Shown one piece after another: positions 46,725 through 58,745 of a DNA stretch of 64,000 nt. The stretch is from Odobenus rosmarus divergens (lineage: Eukaryota; Chordata; Mammalia; Carnivora; Odobenidae): assembly GCF_000321225.1 (NCBI RefSeq), contig NW_004450267.1, positions 3,828,792-3,892,791 of the forward strand. Direction: 5' to 3'. Below the pieces are notes generated by a model, which saw only the letters and a program-made list of their open reading frames with translations, searched no databases and had not been told where the DNA came from. Position 1 is the stretch's first letter, and every line of letters starts with the position of its first letter. The position numbers and the translations under genes were made by a program.

Positions 46725-46929
46725 TTTTTTTTTTCAAGATTTTATTTATTTATTTGACAGAGAGAGAGAGGGAGGGCGAGCATAAGCAGGCAGAGCGGCA
46801 GATAGTGGGAGAGGTAGAAGCAGGCTCCCCTTCAGCGGGGAGCCCAAGCTGGGACTCGATTGCAGGACCCTGGGATCATGACCTGAGCCGAAGGCAGATG
46901 TTTAACCATCTAAGCCACCCGGACGCCCC
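46725..46929 (-). mobile_element. Can-SINE, minus, with a long target duplication
   Basis: It reads from aagattttatttatttattt to aagccacccggacgccc. The flanking repeat, which starts taaaagcctcacattttt, is exact for about 24 bp (46701-46724 and 46930-46953), longer than the 10-17 bp seen at the other copies here. Confidence 0.96.
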
Positions 46930-47454
46930 TAAAAGCCTCACATTTTTATTTCTAATAGAACTTGGAATTTGCTGCACACAGTGAATGTTCTAGAAAATTG
47001 TCATCTTAAGCAAATGTGGTATGGACCCGTGGCTAAAGAGCCAGCACACACACGCACACTCCCATATCACACGCCCTGGTATCTCTCTGTTCGGCTCAGC
47101 AGGACTGACGGCTGGCCAGGACAAGGAAGAACAAGCAGGTCCTGGTAGCCAGGGCGGGTCGTGCCAGAACCTGGCTGGTGGTGGGCAGGGACTAGGGTCT
47201 CCTGGGTAGCTCATAACCTGATGATCTCATTCCTACCCACCCCCCACCCCCGACACTGTCTTTTACAAACCCAGCTGAACTAGCTTGACTTGCAGCTACT
47301 GGGTGACCCAGCTGCCCTGTGTCATCCAGCCAGGCTGGAAACACAGAGGAAGACAGTGAGTCAACATCTGCAGGACTTCCTGAAGGTGCTGTGGGGCCAC
47401 CTTCAGGTACCCCCACAGGAGAGAAGCACTCAGAGTCCCAACCAGGGCAGTTTC

Positions 47455-47565
47455 TAAAGCAGCTTCACATGAATCATCTCAATCATGCAGGATAACCTCA
47501 GCACAAGTTTTTATCCTCAGTTCACCAGGAAACAGAGGCAAAGGGAGAGAGGACCCATGGATTTT
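47455..47565 (-). repeat. MIR relic
   Basis: Reverse MIR: gaatcatctcaatcatgcagg, acaagtttttatcctcag, caccaggaaacagaggc. Confidence 0.6.
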
Positions 47566-47664
47566 AAAAGAGACTACGGAAACATTCACACATAGCCAAT
47601 GGGCACGTAAAATGGTACAGCCACTCTGGAAACGTTGGGCAATTTCTTATAAAACTGAACGTGG

Positions 47665-47851
47665 CGGGGTGCCTGGGTGGCTCAGTCATTAAGCATCTGC
47701 CTTCGGCTCAGGTCATGATCCCAGGGTCCTGGGATCGAGCCCCACATCGGGCTCCCTGCTTGGTGGGGAGCCTGCTTCTCCCTCAGCCTGCTGCTCCCCC
47801 TTCTTTGTGCTCTCTCTCACCCTCTCAAATAAATAAATAAAATCTTAAAAA
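47665..47851 (+). mobile_element. Can-SINE, plus
   Basis: Head ggggtgcctgggtggctcag, tail caaataaataaataaaatc. Target duplication aaaactgaa(c/t)gtgg at 47651-47664 and 47852-47865, within the L1 relic. Confidence 0.96.
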
Positions 47852-48396
47852 AAAACTGAATGTGGAACTGTAAGACCCAGCTACTGTACTTTCAGGCACT
47901 TACTACAGAAAAATAAAAATTTATGGTCACACAAAAACTGGTAGCCAAATGTCACAGCAGCTTTAATCACAATAACCAAAACCTAGAAACCTGGATGTCC
48001 TTAAATGAGCGAATGATGAAACTGTGGTATATCCAGACCATGAAATACTACTCAGCAATAAAAAGGAATGGATTATTGATACATGCAACAACTTGAATGA
48101 ATCTCCAGAGAATTATGTTGAGTGAAAAAAGGCTAGTCCCAAAAGGTCGCATACTTTGATTCCATTTATATAACATTCTTGAAACAACTGAAGTATAGAA
48201 GTGGAAAACAGATTAGCGGTTGCCAAGGGTTGGCGAGGATGTGGCTATAAAAGGGCCACATGAGAGATCCTTGTGATAGAAATGTTCTGTATCTTCACTA
48301 TATCAACGTTGATATCCCAGTTGCCACACTGTATTATAGTTTTGCAAGATGGCACCTTTAGGAAAAAGTGGGTAAAGGATCTCTATACTATTTCTT

Positions 48397-48574
48397 TTTT
48401 TTTTTTTTTAAGATTTTATTTATTTATTCATGAAAGACAGAGAGAGAGAGAGAAGCAGAGGGAGAAGCAGGCTCCCAAGGAACAGGGAGCCCGATGCGGG
48501 ACTTGATCCCAGGACCCTGGGACCATGACCTGAGCCAAAGGCAGACGCTTAACCAACTGAGCCACCCAGGCGCC
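48397..48574 (-). mobile_element. Can-SINE, minus
   Basis: T-rich start to gagccacccaggcgccc. A 16-bp exact target duplication (ctctatactatttctt) at 48381-48396 and 48575-48590. Only 53 bp separate it from the next, oppositely oriented SINE. Confidence 0.97.
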
Positions 48575-48627
48575 CTCTATACTATTTCTTACAATTACAT
48601 GTTAATCCATGTCAGAATTAAAGTTTA

Positions 48628-48777
48628 GGGGTACCTGGGTGGCTCAGTCAGTTAAGCATCTGCCTTTGCTCAGGTCATGATCCTGGGGTCCCAGGATCAA
48701 GTCCCACATTGGGTTCCCTGCTGAGCAGGGAGTCTACTCCCTCTCTCTCAAATAAATAAATAAAATCTTTTTTATAA
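48628..48777 (+). mobile_element. Can-SINE, plus, internally shortened
   Basis: Head ggggtacctgggtggctcag, tail caaataaataaataaaatc and T6. The pyrimidine-rich centre is deleted, so the copy is only about 150 bp. Target aattaaagttta occurs at 48616-48627 and again at 48778-48789. Confidence 0.94.
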
Positions 48778-48789
48778 AATTAAAGTTTA

Positions 48790-48973
48790 GGGCACCTTCG
48801 TGGCTCAGTTGGTTAAGCATCTGCCTTCAGTTCAGGTCATGATCCCAGGGTCCTGGGATCAGGTTCCCTGCTCAGCAGGGAGTATGTTTCTCCCTCTGCC
48901 CCGCAACCGTGCTCATGCTTGCTCACTTGCTCTCTCACAAAAAAAAATAAATAAAATCTTTAAAATTAAAAAA
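48790..48973 (+). mobile_element. Can-SINE, plus, inserted at the same target
   Basis: It begins gggcaccttcgtggctcag immediately after the second copy of the aattaaagttta target. A third, slightly altered copy (aataaagttta) follows it near 48975. Two SINEs therefore used the same site one after the other. Confidence 0.92.
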
Positions 48974-49410
48974 AATAAAGTTTAACTTACAAAAAGAGAG
49001 AGAGAAGGACTTAAGAGACATATAGCCCTTGCCTGGATCCTGATTTGAACAAACCAATAAAAACACATTTCTAAGAAAATTGAAGAATGTGAATACTGCT
49101 TGGATAGGAGATGAGAGTAAGGAATTACTATTAATTTTACTCAATATGGCAAAGATACTGTGTTAATGGTAAGAGTACTTATCTGTCCAAGATACTTATC
49201 AAAGTATTTGAGAATAAAATATCATAAACAGTACTTGCTTTGACAAACGCAAAAGGAGAGAGAAGGACAGCGGGTAGGAGGACAGATAAAATAAGATAGA
49301 CCATGAGTTGATAACTACTGAGCTGGGTGATGGATACACAGGAGTTCATTACGCTTGTCTCTCTACTTGTATATATATTTGGTGGAAGACTAATTTTTAA
49401 AAAGTCCCAG

Positions 49411-49594
49411 GGCTCCTGGGTGGTGCAGTTGGTTAAGCATCTGACTCTTGATTTCAGCTCAGGTCGTGATCTCTGGGTCATGAGATCGAGGCCTGGAACA
49501 GGCTCCACACTCAGTGCAGAGTCAGATTAAGATTCTCTCTCCCTCTCCCACTTATACTCTCTTTCTCTAAAATAAATGAATAACTCTTTTAAAA
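49411..49594 (+). mobile_element. Can-SINE, older subtype, plus
   Basis: Head ggctcctgggtggtgcagtt and a body of the older type (ctgactcttgatttcagctc, aaaataaatgaataac). Target duplication aaaaagtcccag at 49399-49410 and 49595-49606. Confidence 0.95.
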
Positions 49595-49606
49595 AAAAAG
49601 TCCCAG

Positions 49607-49715
49607 AGAGGATACTCAGTACCTTGCTTAAGGCCACAACACAGGTAGGAGAAATGGGACTTTAACCCAGGCCTTCAGACTCATTTAGCAGAGGCTGAGC
49701 CAGCCTCTTTCCCGA
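49607..49715 (-). repeat. MIR relic
   Basis: Reverse MIR: accttgcttaaggccacaac, gaaatgggactttaaccc, ggccttcagactcattta. Confidence 0.6.
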
Positions 49716-50167
49716 AAGGCCATTGAGGGCAGGGCCCACAACTGAGCTGGTGAGAGGCTGGCACACAGACTTTCAGATAGCACAGGTCTCAGGAGCCCCT
49801 GGAGGGCCAGGCCTGTGACGCCCAAGTTGCTGTTCTCTAACCAGTATATGAGATGCTAAGCAGCCTCGCCCACAGGTGACAGTGCTGTGATGGAGGCTAC
49901 CAGGGCCTAGGAGACCCAGGTTTCGTCAGAGACGCCACATGTCAGGCTGAGCGGGAGGCTCGAGGAAACAGCAAATCCTGCCCTTCTTCAGCTGAAGATA
50001 TGGAGGTTCTCAGAGGCCATACAAAATGAGAATGCCAGATCTATTCCACTCTATGGAAAAAAGATAGGCCTCGGTCAAATACCACATCCTACTCAAAGCC
50101 TTCCCCAAGTTCCTTAGCCAAAGGTACACCTCCTTTGCACTCCCACAGTTCTGTGCTCACATGCCCC

Positions 50168-50615
50168 TGTTATCAGTTAGCTCTTGTTGCATAACAAGTT
50201 AACTCCAAACTTAGCAGCTGAATACAACAAACATTTATTATTTCCCAGTTCCGGAGACACGGCTTTAGCCAGATGCTGCTGGCTCACAGGTTGCGATCAC
50301 CTCACAGTTCATTCATGGGGCTGCTGGTAGGCCTCAGGTCCTCCTGACTGTTGGCCAGAGGTGTCAATTCCTTCCCATGCAGGCCTCTCCACAGGGCAGC
50401 TGGCTTCCTCCAGAGCATGGGCTCAGAGAGACAAAAAAGGTATCCAAGATGGAAGCCATGTCTCTTATGACATAATCTCAGAGTTGTTATGCCACCACTT
50501 TGCCATATTCTGTTCACTAGAAGCAAGTCAGTAAGCCCAGCCCATGCTCAAGTGAAGGGTATGAAAACCAGGAGGTGGGGATCACTGGGAGCCATCTTAG
50601 AGGCTGCCTACAACA
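50168..50615 (-). mobile_element. solo LTR-like element (probable MaLR/ERVL type), minus
   Basis: On the minus strand it starts TGTTGTAGGCAGCCTCTAAG and ends AACTGATAACA, giving TG...CA ends. Plus-strand words cataacaagttaactccaaac, gcaggcctctccacaggg, catattctgttcactagaag and ccaggaggtggggatcac follow a common old LTR. No internal retroviral sequence is attached, and clear 5-bp target duplications were not seen. Family name is uncertain. Confidence 0.65.
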
Positions 50616-53600
50616 CCCTCCGTGATGGAGGGTAGTTGTAGGACAGGAATTTCTCATTCTTCCACTAGAAAATGAAGTCATGAGAGCAAAACCTACACTG
50701 GATCTACAGCTTTTCCCCTCCCCTCCAATGAGAGGTATCAATGACTGCTCTGTATCTCAGGGCACAATCCCATGCCGGCCCACCTCCCACACCTTGCTGA
50801 AGAGGCAGGCCCAGATGGCCGGGTTTGGTGCCACATGGTCCCACCTGCTGTGGTACCCAGCTGAATGGATCAACGGCAACCAAAACATCAACAATTTAGG
50901 GCCTCTGGACTGGCCAGAAGAGTCTCCTGCAGGATCTGAAATGGAAAATACCAAGACATGCTGCCTGATATGGGGAAGTCAGAACAAACCAAAGCCCCAG
51001 GCAAGCTTCAGTTCCGTGTGAACAGAAAAAAGCACATTTTTAAAAAGCAGGTGGAGAAAAAAAAATGGAGAAGTGCAGACAGAAACAAAGATACCATTAG
51101 AGAGAGGAAAAGAGAAAGAATTACCGAAACTGACAGGTCCCCAGGGCTGCCCCAGGTTTCGAGACTCTTGCTCCCAGCCCTCCCATAATAATCCCTTTCC
51201 TTGTGTGGACTGGAAAGAGCCTCACTTTCTCCTAAGGGAAGGAGACAGGAAAGGAGAGGAGGGATGGAGGAAGAGTAAGGAGGGAGGGCATCTAGAGGTT
51301 ACAGCCAGTCAGGACCAGAAGGCTTGCCAGAGGGAGGTCACTTGAGGTGAGCCACCCCAGTCAGAAGCTTGCTGCTGTCCCAGGCACGGTGAGCTCCCCA
51401 AGCTTCACAGCTCTGTGACTAATGACTCTAACGGACAAGCCTTATTACGTGATAGATGATGCTTTAAAAAAAAATCAATATTGTATCTGACTATCCCAGT
51501 TCAACGCAGAAGGGAAACCATGAACCACTGCATCCCACAGGCCCACTCACCTCGCAGGGAGCAGTTACGTCCCAGAGCCTCAGATGTGAGTGAGATTAGG
51601 GCAGGAACCGGGCAAGCCTGGTTAAGGAGTCAGTTCTGAAGCAAGGCAGGAAGCTGGTTCGAGGGAGAGAAGTGGACAAGCAGAGGCTGAAGGTATGGAG
51701 GCCTGTGATAGCCCCCCTGGAGACGAACAGCTCCTGAAACAGCATTCTGTCCTCAGAATACCACAGCCTCTAGGCTGAGTCTAGTCACTTGGCAGAATCA
51801 CTTGGCTGCTGAGAGTCTGTATCCACACCTGATGGGAATCATCCTCAGCCACCACCCTCAAAGCCTTTCAGATTTTACAAAAAGTTACGGTTTATATCAC
51901 GTCACATGCCTGACTTAGGACTCTCACATGGGGTTTTCACACCCCCAAAGGACCGGGCGGAAGCCACCCTGCTGACACTCTGCATGCTTGCAGAGCCTGC
52001 CCTCTGGGGGCCCTGTGATCAGGTGTTTGGAGGAGGCCTTCCAGGCCAAAGGCAGCACTGAGTGAGCCCAGGAGGTCGGAAAGCAGAGTGTGCATTTGAC
52101 CAAGAATGATGTAAGGCAGCCACTTTGGCTGGAGCACAGGATGGATGTGCAGAGCAGCAAGAAATGATGCCGAAGGGGGGGAACAGGCCAGACGAGAGGA
52201 GTAAGACATCAATCCCTACAGCTCTCCCTCTGGAGGCTCACACATAGCCAGGAACCTTCCCCAAAGGATCTCCAGAAGCCTGGAGAAGTGGGTGGAGAAA
52301 AGAAAGGAAGAGCAGGCCCAAGACTCCAACCAAGATGGTTAACCAACAGGCCCTGGTCATCAGCAAGTATGGGCGTGGCTTGAGTCGAGAGATGGAGTAC
52401 TCTCCCGCCAGGGGGCCCTGCACAAAGGTAGGACAAAGAGAAGAGGCACACCTCATGCCAACCCCAGAGGTGCTTGTCCAGCACACTGGACTGAGGGATT
52501 TGGGATCTCACACCACTGAAGAGGCCTCTGCCCAGGCTGAGACCCAGGCTGCCCAGCACGCCCCTCGCTCAGAACACTGATTTCCTGCTGTGGCAGATGA
52601 TGCCTTTTTCCTCCCCAACCCTCAACTCCTCAGCTTTCAAGGCTGGCACAAACCTGCCTCATCCTCCTCAATGAGGTTTGCCCTCTGAATTCTGACGGGA
52701 CTGGTGGTATCTGATCCATTCTCCATGCAAACAACCCCACACGATCTCCCTTAACCCAAGGCCCAGGGCCGCAGACCCCGAGCCCTGGCTCTGTGAATGT
52801 CCTCCCACGTGGGCTCTCCCCCAAACCAGAAGGTGAGTTCCGCAAGGGCAAGGCAGCAGCACCCACCCCAGTGCCCTGCCTGTGGTGGGGGAACAGCCAA
52901 CCCTTCACAGGTGACGAGATGCCTAAAGTAAAAGCCGCGTGATCTCCTGATAACAATAAACACTGGCTCGTGCCTTTGCCTGGTAGCCAAGAATTTCAAA
53001 GAGGATCTTGAAAAGATTTAAAAAAGACACAATCTAATAGAGGAGACTAAAATGGAAGATATTACCATTCAAAATCAGCTTGGCAACTATTTTCATCAGC
53101 TTACAACGAGCTTCTGGCATCAGTAGAAAGTGGTCTACATCACATTACTATTTTTAGCACTTTATGACAGATCTGCTCGGCTGTCCCTCTTCAGAATAAG
53201 GGGACTCAAATGCCTCAAATTTGCTCCATGGAAGCTGCCAGAGAATAGTTTTTACTAAAATCACTGGACACATGTTTATAACCTTTGTTCAGTATTTGCT
53301 CAGATGTTTTCACTCAGGCAAGTTCCTGGATATCTGTTTCTCCTTTTGCTTTCTTCCACGCAAGAACTCCTGACATACCAGGAAATCAGCATCTGCTGTG
53401 TCTCCTCAAGGCTCTGGGGACCCATCAAGAAATGGTTGTCCAGAAAGTTCAAGCTCTTAGTGGTGACTAACCCACAAGAAACAACGAGGTTCTATGCAAT
53501 TTATTGGAAGCTGCTGGATTTCATCCCCAAGTGGTCTGAAATGGGCTTAAGTAAAAACTCTAAGGCTCTGGCATACTGAGGTCACCCACAAAACAGATTC

Positions 53601-53625
53601 ATTCAAGATACAAACCCAAGAAAAA
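50616..53625. other. long intronic stretch without recognised repeats
   Basis: Except for the polypurine tract, no repeat was identified in about 3 kb. Bases 53030-53280 are AT-balanced, non-repetitive and look like possible conserved non-coding sequence (see findings). Open frames of 80-116 codons near 50680 and 52209 show no motif. Confidence 0.45.
51234..51289 (+). repeat. polypurine-rich tract
   Basis: Nearly uninterrupted A and G from aagggaaggagacagg to ggagggagggc. Low complexity. No repeat family. Confidence 0.75.
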
Positions 53626-53629
53626 TTCA

Positions 53630-54135
53630 CTCATTTAATTCACTTGACAAATACTTATGGAATGCCTATGTGCTTGACATTTTCTAGGCACTGGGCAACA
53701 GTGAACAAAATGTGTAAAAATGTCCTGCCCTCATGGAGCCTACATTTGGGTGGAGGAAAGAGATAATCAAAAGAAAAAGTAGGGGTGCCTGGGTGGCTCA
53801 GTCATTGGGCATCTGCCTTTGGCTCAGGTCATGGTCCCAGGGTCCCGGGATCGAGCCCCTCATCGGGCTCCCTGCTCGGCGGGAAGCCTGCTTCTCCCTC
53901 TCCCACTCCCCCTGCTTGTGTTCCCTCTCTCGCTGTGTCTCTCCGTCAAATAAATAAAATCTTTAAAAAAAAAAAAGTAAACTACATTCTCTAGCAGATA
54001 GTGATAAGGACTATGAAGAAAAATAAAGCAGGACATGGGCACTCTAGAGGAAAGCAGTGTAATTTTACACGGGATGGTCAGGGAGGCCTCACTGAGGAGG
54101 TGGCATGTGAACAAAGATCTGACGGAGGCGAGGGA
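53630..54135. repeat. ancient mammalian-wide repeat, split by a Can-SINE
   Basis: Words cttgacaaatacttatgg, gacattttctaggcactgg, ccctcatggagcctacatt precede the SINE. After it come ggtcagggaggcctcactg and gaggtggcatgtgaacaaag. It has the same order as the relic at 18995-19335. Confidence 0.6.
53782..53971 (+). mobile_element. Can-SINE, young arctoid form, plus
   Basis: Head ggggtgcctgggtggctcag. The body gggctccctgctcggcggg and tail gtcaaataaataaaatc are close to the youngest copies. The target duplication is short and A-rich (aaaaagta, 53774-53781 and 53972-53979). Confidence 0.95.
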
Positions 54136-57100
54136 GCAGGCCCTGGGGATGTCCAGGGGGAGGGCGGCCCAGGCAAGTGAACAAGGTAGAGCTTGATGTT
54201 TGCTGAGCTGACCTCACAGCTTTCGGGGCCCTCAGGCCCAGCAGGCGTCACAAGCAACAGACAGACATGGAGCCAAAGTCTATGAGCCTGGGACAGACAG
54301 TCCCCAGGTAATACTCCCATGGAAAGCCCCTGGAACAATGATAAAATGGCCAGATTACAGTCCATGGCCCGAGGTGGCCAGTTTGCATGCTGGATCTTTA
54401 TCCAATCCCTCAGTCTTTAGGTGAGGACCTACCATCTGGGTGGGAAAGAGCCTTGCCCATGGGCTTACATGGGAGAGGTGGTGACTCAGTAAGAACTTCT
54501 AGTCAGCTATACCTGGTGTTGCATTTTGGGGCCACGCAGAACAGGCCTGCTTCCTCTCTCCAGGATAGGCCTTCAGAAAATGGCAAGTCTTCTCTGGTGT
54601 GGAGGCCCGGTTCCTTCAAGGGTTGATTTCAAGATCCCTCAGCCGCCCTCTGGGTCACCTCCTCTGAAACACTCCAGTTTGTCAATGCCATGAGGGTGCC
54701 CCGCTTGCAGAGGGGCACCAGACCTAAATCTCCCTCCTTCTAAACAACTCTGTCCCCGGGGTCTCCTTAATCCTTCGGGGTCTGAGGCAAACATCGGGTA
54801 TGACACTTACGGAGGGAGTCATGGTCTAAGCAACAAAGCAGTGACTAATTAAAATGCCATACGCGATGACACGTCCCATTGGCCGTGCCACAGGGAAACG
54901 AGGGAACACTGACAGGATGGGCCTCTCCCTGCAGGCTGAGGCTTCAGGCGCCTGGCCCAGCAGAGAGAGCCACACGGATGTTTCATTATTACCCTTATTT
55001 GAGGGCAGCACTTCCGAAAGTGAGTTCTGAGAAACAGCCCTGTCTCAGAACGTGAATGGGTATTCCTCAAAAGGTGTTGGGTAGTAAGTTGTATTTGAGC
55101 AATGCTGCGTTGAAGCAAGCCACACTTTTTTTTTTTTACTTCAGTACTTAGAGATTTGGGGTTTGCTGACACACACCTCCAAGAGGAAAAGCTCGGACAC
55201 CGTATGTGCTGAGGCATCATGACGCTTCACGCACAGTCTCCACCAGCCTTTGTCACAACTCTACCGTGTATGCACAATCGTTATCCCCATTCTCTAAACA
55301 AAGCATCAGCACCTCAAACAAACTACTGCCTGGACTAGGTGTCCTTCTGGCCAGAGAACTCAGAGATGGCCCAGGGACCCCTACTCCTGAGGAGGTTTCT
55401 GAGACATGAACAGACAGCAGGAGTAACCGCACATCGGGGAGTCAAGGACTGCTTTATTATTAGCTGGGTGTGATGGAGAATTCTCTGGCAAGCCAGGCTT
55501 GGAGAATATGGCTGAGGCCCAAAGTCTCAGTAGCACCTCGCCCTCCTCCCACTGAAGGAAGCATGAGGGGTCTCCCCAGCCCCATCCTGCTGAGGTAGCC
55601 CTGTCTCATCTCACTTCTCCTGCCTCAAGAGTGGGAAGAAAACTCCACAGAGAAAGAAAGACTCCACTCATATATGTGACCTTTTACACAGGGACCATGT
55701 CCACTAGTAAAAAGGGTCCTGGAATCAGATTCTGTTTTGCCCTCCTCTGGGGAGGAATCAGGGACCTCTCCCCCTCCCCTACATCCGAACGCTAGGATGG
55801 CAAGGGGCAGAGCAAGAACTCACTCCCAGGGTGGCTGACCCCATGTCTACGCTAAACCACCTCATCTGTCTTCAGGCCACTTTACCCCTGAAGTAAGCAG
55901 AGGCCACAGAACTAACTGTGGGTACGGGCACGTGCTGGCCAGCACTTTTCAGATTAAGGATTTCAGAGACTGAGAAACCATTTAAAACAGCATCAGTGAG
56001 TTTAAGGGCCCTTGTTTCTGCTTTCTCCTGATATTGAGGCTGATGGGGGTAGGCGTAGAAAAGAGGCCAAAATCCTCTCTCTTCTTCCTCCTCCAAACCC
56101 CAGGTTCCAGAATGCATAAACATCCCCATACAGGACCCTCCCCATTAGATGCATGTCTGCCTCGATGACGGGTAACTAGACATTGATTAGAGATTTCCGA
56201 TTTGGTTTCGAACTGAACAAAATTATGAAGTTCCACAAGCCAGCGTTTAAAAGCCTTCTCTACTTTAGAAACTGCCGTGTAAGAAGAGTACAGAGCATTA
56301 AAGACCTCCCATGGTAGTAAGTAAAAATACAAAGAGTACAGAACAAAGAAATCCAAACTGAATATGGCTTTTACTACATTTGCCAGATATCACTTGAGAA
56401 AAAACAATGCAATTTTAAAGGCTTTTCTCTGAAGTTTGTACACCGACCTCAGCATTTCAAAGTATGAATGAATGAATCAATGAACAAATGGAGAGCTGCC
56501 AGCCTAGATGTCCCCATTCTGGCTTGGTCCCAGCCTGCAGGCTTTCTGGCCCTGCATCCATTCTTTCTCACACGGGCCTGTGAACCTGGGCAAGCTGCAC
56601 CTGCACACGAATTACCCGAGTTCCACACCAGCCTTTCCTGTCCAGTGCCACTGGTCCAAAGTGGACCCAAGACTGTCCTCCAAAGAGTCCAGTTGTCTGC
56701 CTCCAGCCTCAGGACCACAAGGGCCCAGCAAAAGACTGCTGAAATAAGGACCCTCGGGGTGATGGCACCCACAATGCCAGGAGGTCGGGGTCCACCCCTG
56801 ATTCCAAACCAGCCAGCTTTGTCATTCTTTTCTATGACAGCAAGCGTCGCTGGGCTTCATGAAGGTGACTCTGGGGCAGAGGAGGCTCAGGCCCCAAATC
56901 TTACATATTCAGGGAACTTGCAACACCTTGCCCTTGCCTGGTCTTCCTGCACACATAGGTCTCCTTGGGAAACATGAGCAGGATGGGGCTACAGTGGTAA
57001 TAATAACGTGCTAGGACTAACGTGCAGATTTCAGGTGCACCAATTCTGGGAAATAGTGGAAAAGGCCTTCCGGGGGGGTGGGGGGTTGGGGGTGGAGGGA

Positions 57101-57360
57101 GCGAGAGGAAACGTTTTCAGCTGCATCACTCCACTTCCAGCTCACAGTAACCCAGAGAGGAAGGCAGGTCAGACCTGGCACTCCTCACCTGGAAGACAAG
57201 AGGTGATACGCCTTGCCCGGGATCATGCAGAAAATGTCCATATCCCACACAGAAGCTCTTTCCAGAAGGCAAAAGTGTGTGGTCTAAGAGCCTGAGAGTA
57301 ACTCCAGCTTCACACCCTTGGTGCTGTGTTTGGAGGCACGCCTCCTCATTGCCACCCAAA
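54136..57360. other. intronic stretch without recognised repeats
   Basis: A faint MIR-like patch lies near 55240-55320 (tcgttatccccattctctaa). Otherwise nothing could be named. The G-rich tract at 57071 is listed separately. Open frames up to 169 codons (56468-56977) carry no recognisable domain. Confidence 0.45.
57071..57098 (+). other. G-quadruplex motif
   Basis: G7-T-G6-TT-G5-T-GG-A-GGG within 28 bases. The loops are very short. The G strand is the XXYLT1 template strand. Confidence 0.8.
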
Positions 57361-57361
57361 C

Positions 57362-57515
57362 AGCCAACAACTACGAGGCACTCGCCATGGGCCAGGCCCA
57401 GTGCTAAGGGCTATCACAGGTACTGTCCTGGCAATCCTCTGAAGCAAGTCCTGTATCCTCCCCATTTTACAGGTGGGGAAACGGAAATCCAGAGAGGTGG
57501 CAAGCTAAGTGTTCT
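57362..57515 (-). repeat. MIR relic, first of two in tandem
   Basis: Reverse MIR: gccatgggccaggcccagtg, tcctccccattttacagg, ggggaaacggaaatccag, gaggtggcaagctaag. It is followed directly by a second MIR. Confidence 0.75.
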
Positions 57516-57705
57516 AAGCCCGCTACATATACTAATCCGCGGAACTCTCATAACCACCCCATGAGATGTGAACTGTTATCTCCACTGCATAGAGAAGAAA
57601 ACCACAGACATCGACAGGTTCAGTAACTGGGCCAGAGTCACACAACAGGCCAGGGATGGTGCTGCTGGGAACACAGGCGCAGTGCCTCCTGGCCCATGTT
57701 TTCAA
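57516..57705 (-). repeat. MIR relic, second of two in tandem
   Basis: Reverse MIR: actctcataaccaccccatg, agatgtgaactgttatctcc, ccagagtcacacaacaggc. Confidence 0.75.
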
Positions 57706-58239
57706 CCACCGTCCCACATGGCCTCTTTCAAGTAACTTCCTCTGCTAGCGAATCTAGTGAGTCACAGAGCAGCAATCTGCACCCAGTTCAGTCTGACCCT
57801 GAGCCTGAACTCCTTTTCTCTGTGACGTACTGACTCCCCTTTCAGCCTGCTTCAGACCTGCCCGGCTCAGTGTTCCCTGCAAACACTGGGCCTGGAAGTC
57901 GAGGAAAGCTCGGACGTGATCGTCTCTTGACCAGCGCAGTAGAGGAATCAGGGAGCTCTCCTGATTCCTGATCTCCGCAGTAGAATGGGGCCTCCCCTCT
58001 GGAATGGTGACGCAGTCTTTCCGAGTCCCTGGGCTCCCATAGACCATGGCTGGCACTGTGAGGAGGCCGACGTCGCCAGCAGGATGTGCGGAATGGGGCC
58101 CACGCAATGGACACATACCCTTTGAAAAGTGGCCATCCGTAGTCTTTAAGCATGGGCAGAGGCAAATGAGAGTGACTTTCCAGTGGAGAAATCTAACAAG
58201 TACTAGCTCGGCAAAGGAGATCAAGGCCAACATCAATAG

Positions 58240-58745
58240 TAATAAATCACATATTCTTGATATGCTGCAATGTGTCATTGATACAATGGGGTGAAAATGG
58301 CACTTTACCACTGTGCTCTTCTTCCCAAGAAGTCATAACTCCAGTCTAATGATGAGAAAAACATCAGACAAATCCCAACTGAGGAACACTCTATAAAATA
58401 TCTGACTAGTGCTCCTCAAAACCGTCAAGGTCATCAAAAACAATAAGGCAAGCTGTAGAAAATTCCACTGCCAAGGGACATCTAAGGAGACATGACAACT
58501 GAATGTAATATGGGATCCTGGATGGGATCCTGGACCAGGAAAGGACATTAGGTTAAAACGAAGGCAAACTGAATAAAGTATGGGCTTTAGTTAGTAATAA
58601 TGTATCAATATTGGTTTATTAATTATAACAAATGTATCATAATAAGGTAATATGTTAATAATGAGGAACACTGAGTGTGGAGTACATTCTGTACTATCTT
58701 CATAAATTTTTCTATAAATCTAAAACTTCTGTAAAAAACCCAACA
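58240..58745 (+). repeat. old LINE-1 (L1M-lineage) 3' relic
   Basis: Plus-strand words acatcagacaaatcccaactg, aaaccgtcaaggtcatcaaa, agacatgacaactgaatg, gtatgggctttagttagtaa and tctaaaacttctgtaaaa follow a known old L1 3' end in order. No coding frame. Confidence 0.7.

Larger units (their letters stand above)
47575..48627 (+). repeat. old LINE-1 (L1M) 3' region, split by two Can-SINEs
   Basis: Plus-strand L1 words run through the SINEs in order: ggtacagccactctggaaac, ctggatgtccttaaatgagc, gaaatactactcagcaataa, acaacttgaatgaatctcc, gattagcggttgccaagg, then ttcactatatcaacgttg. It is the same region of L1 as 39454-39872 but a separate copy. Confidence 0.75.

Noticed and set aside
57754..58311. 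185-codon minus-strand frame
   Set aside because: It enters an old LINE-1 relic at its start and shows no domain.
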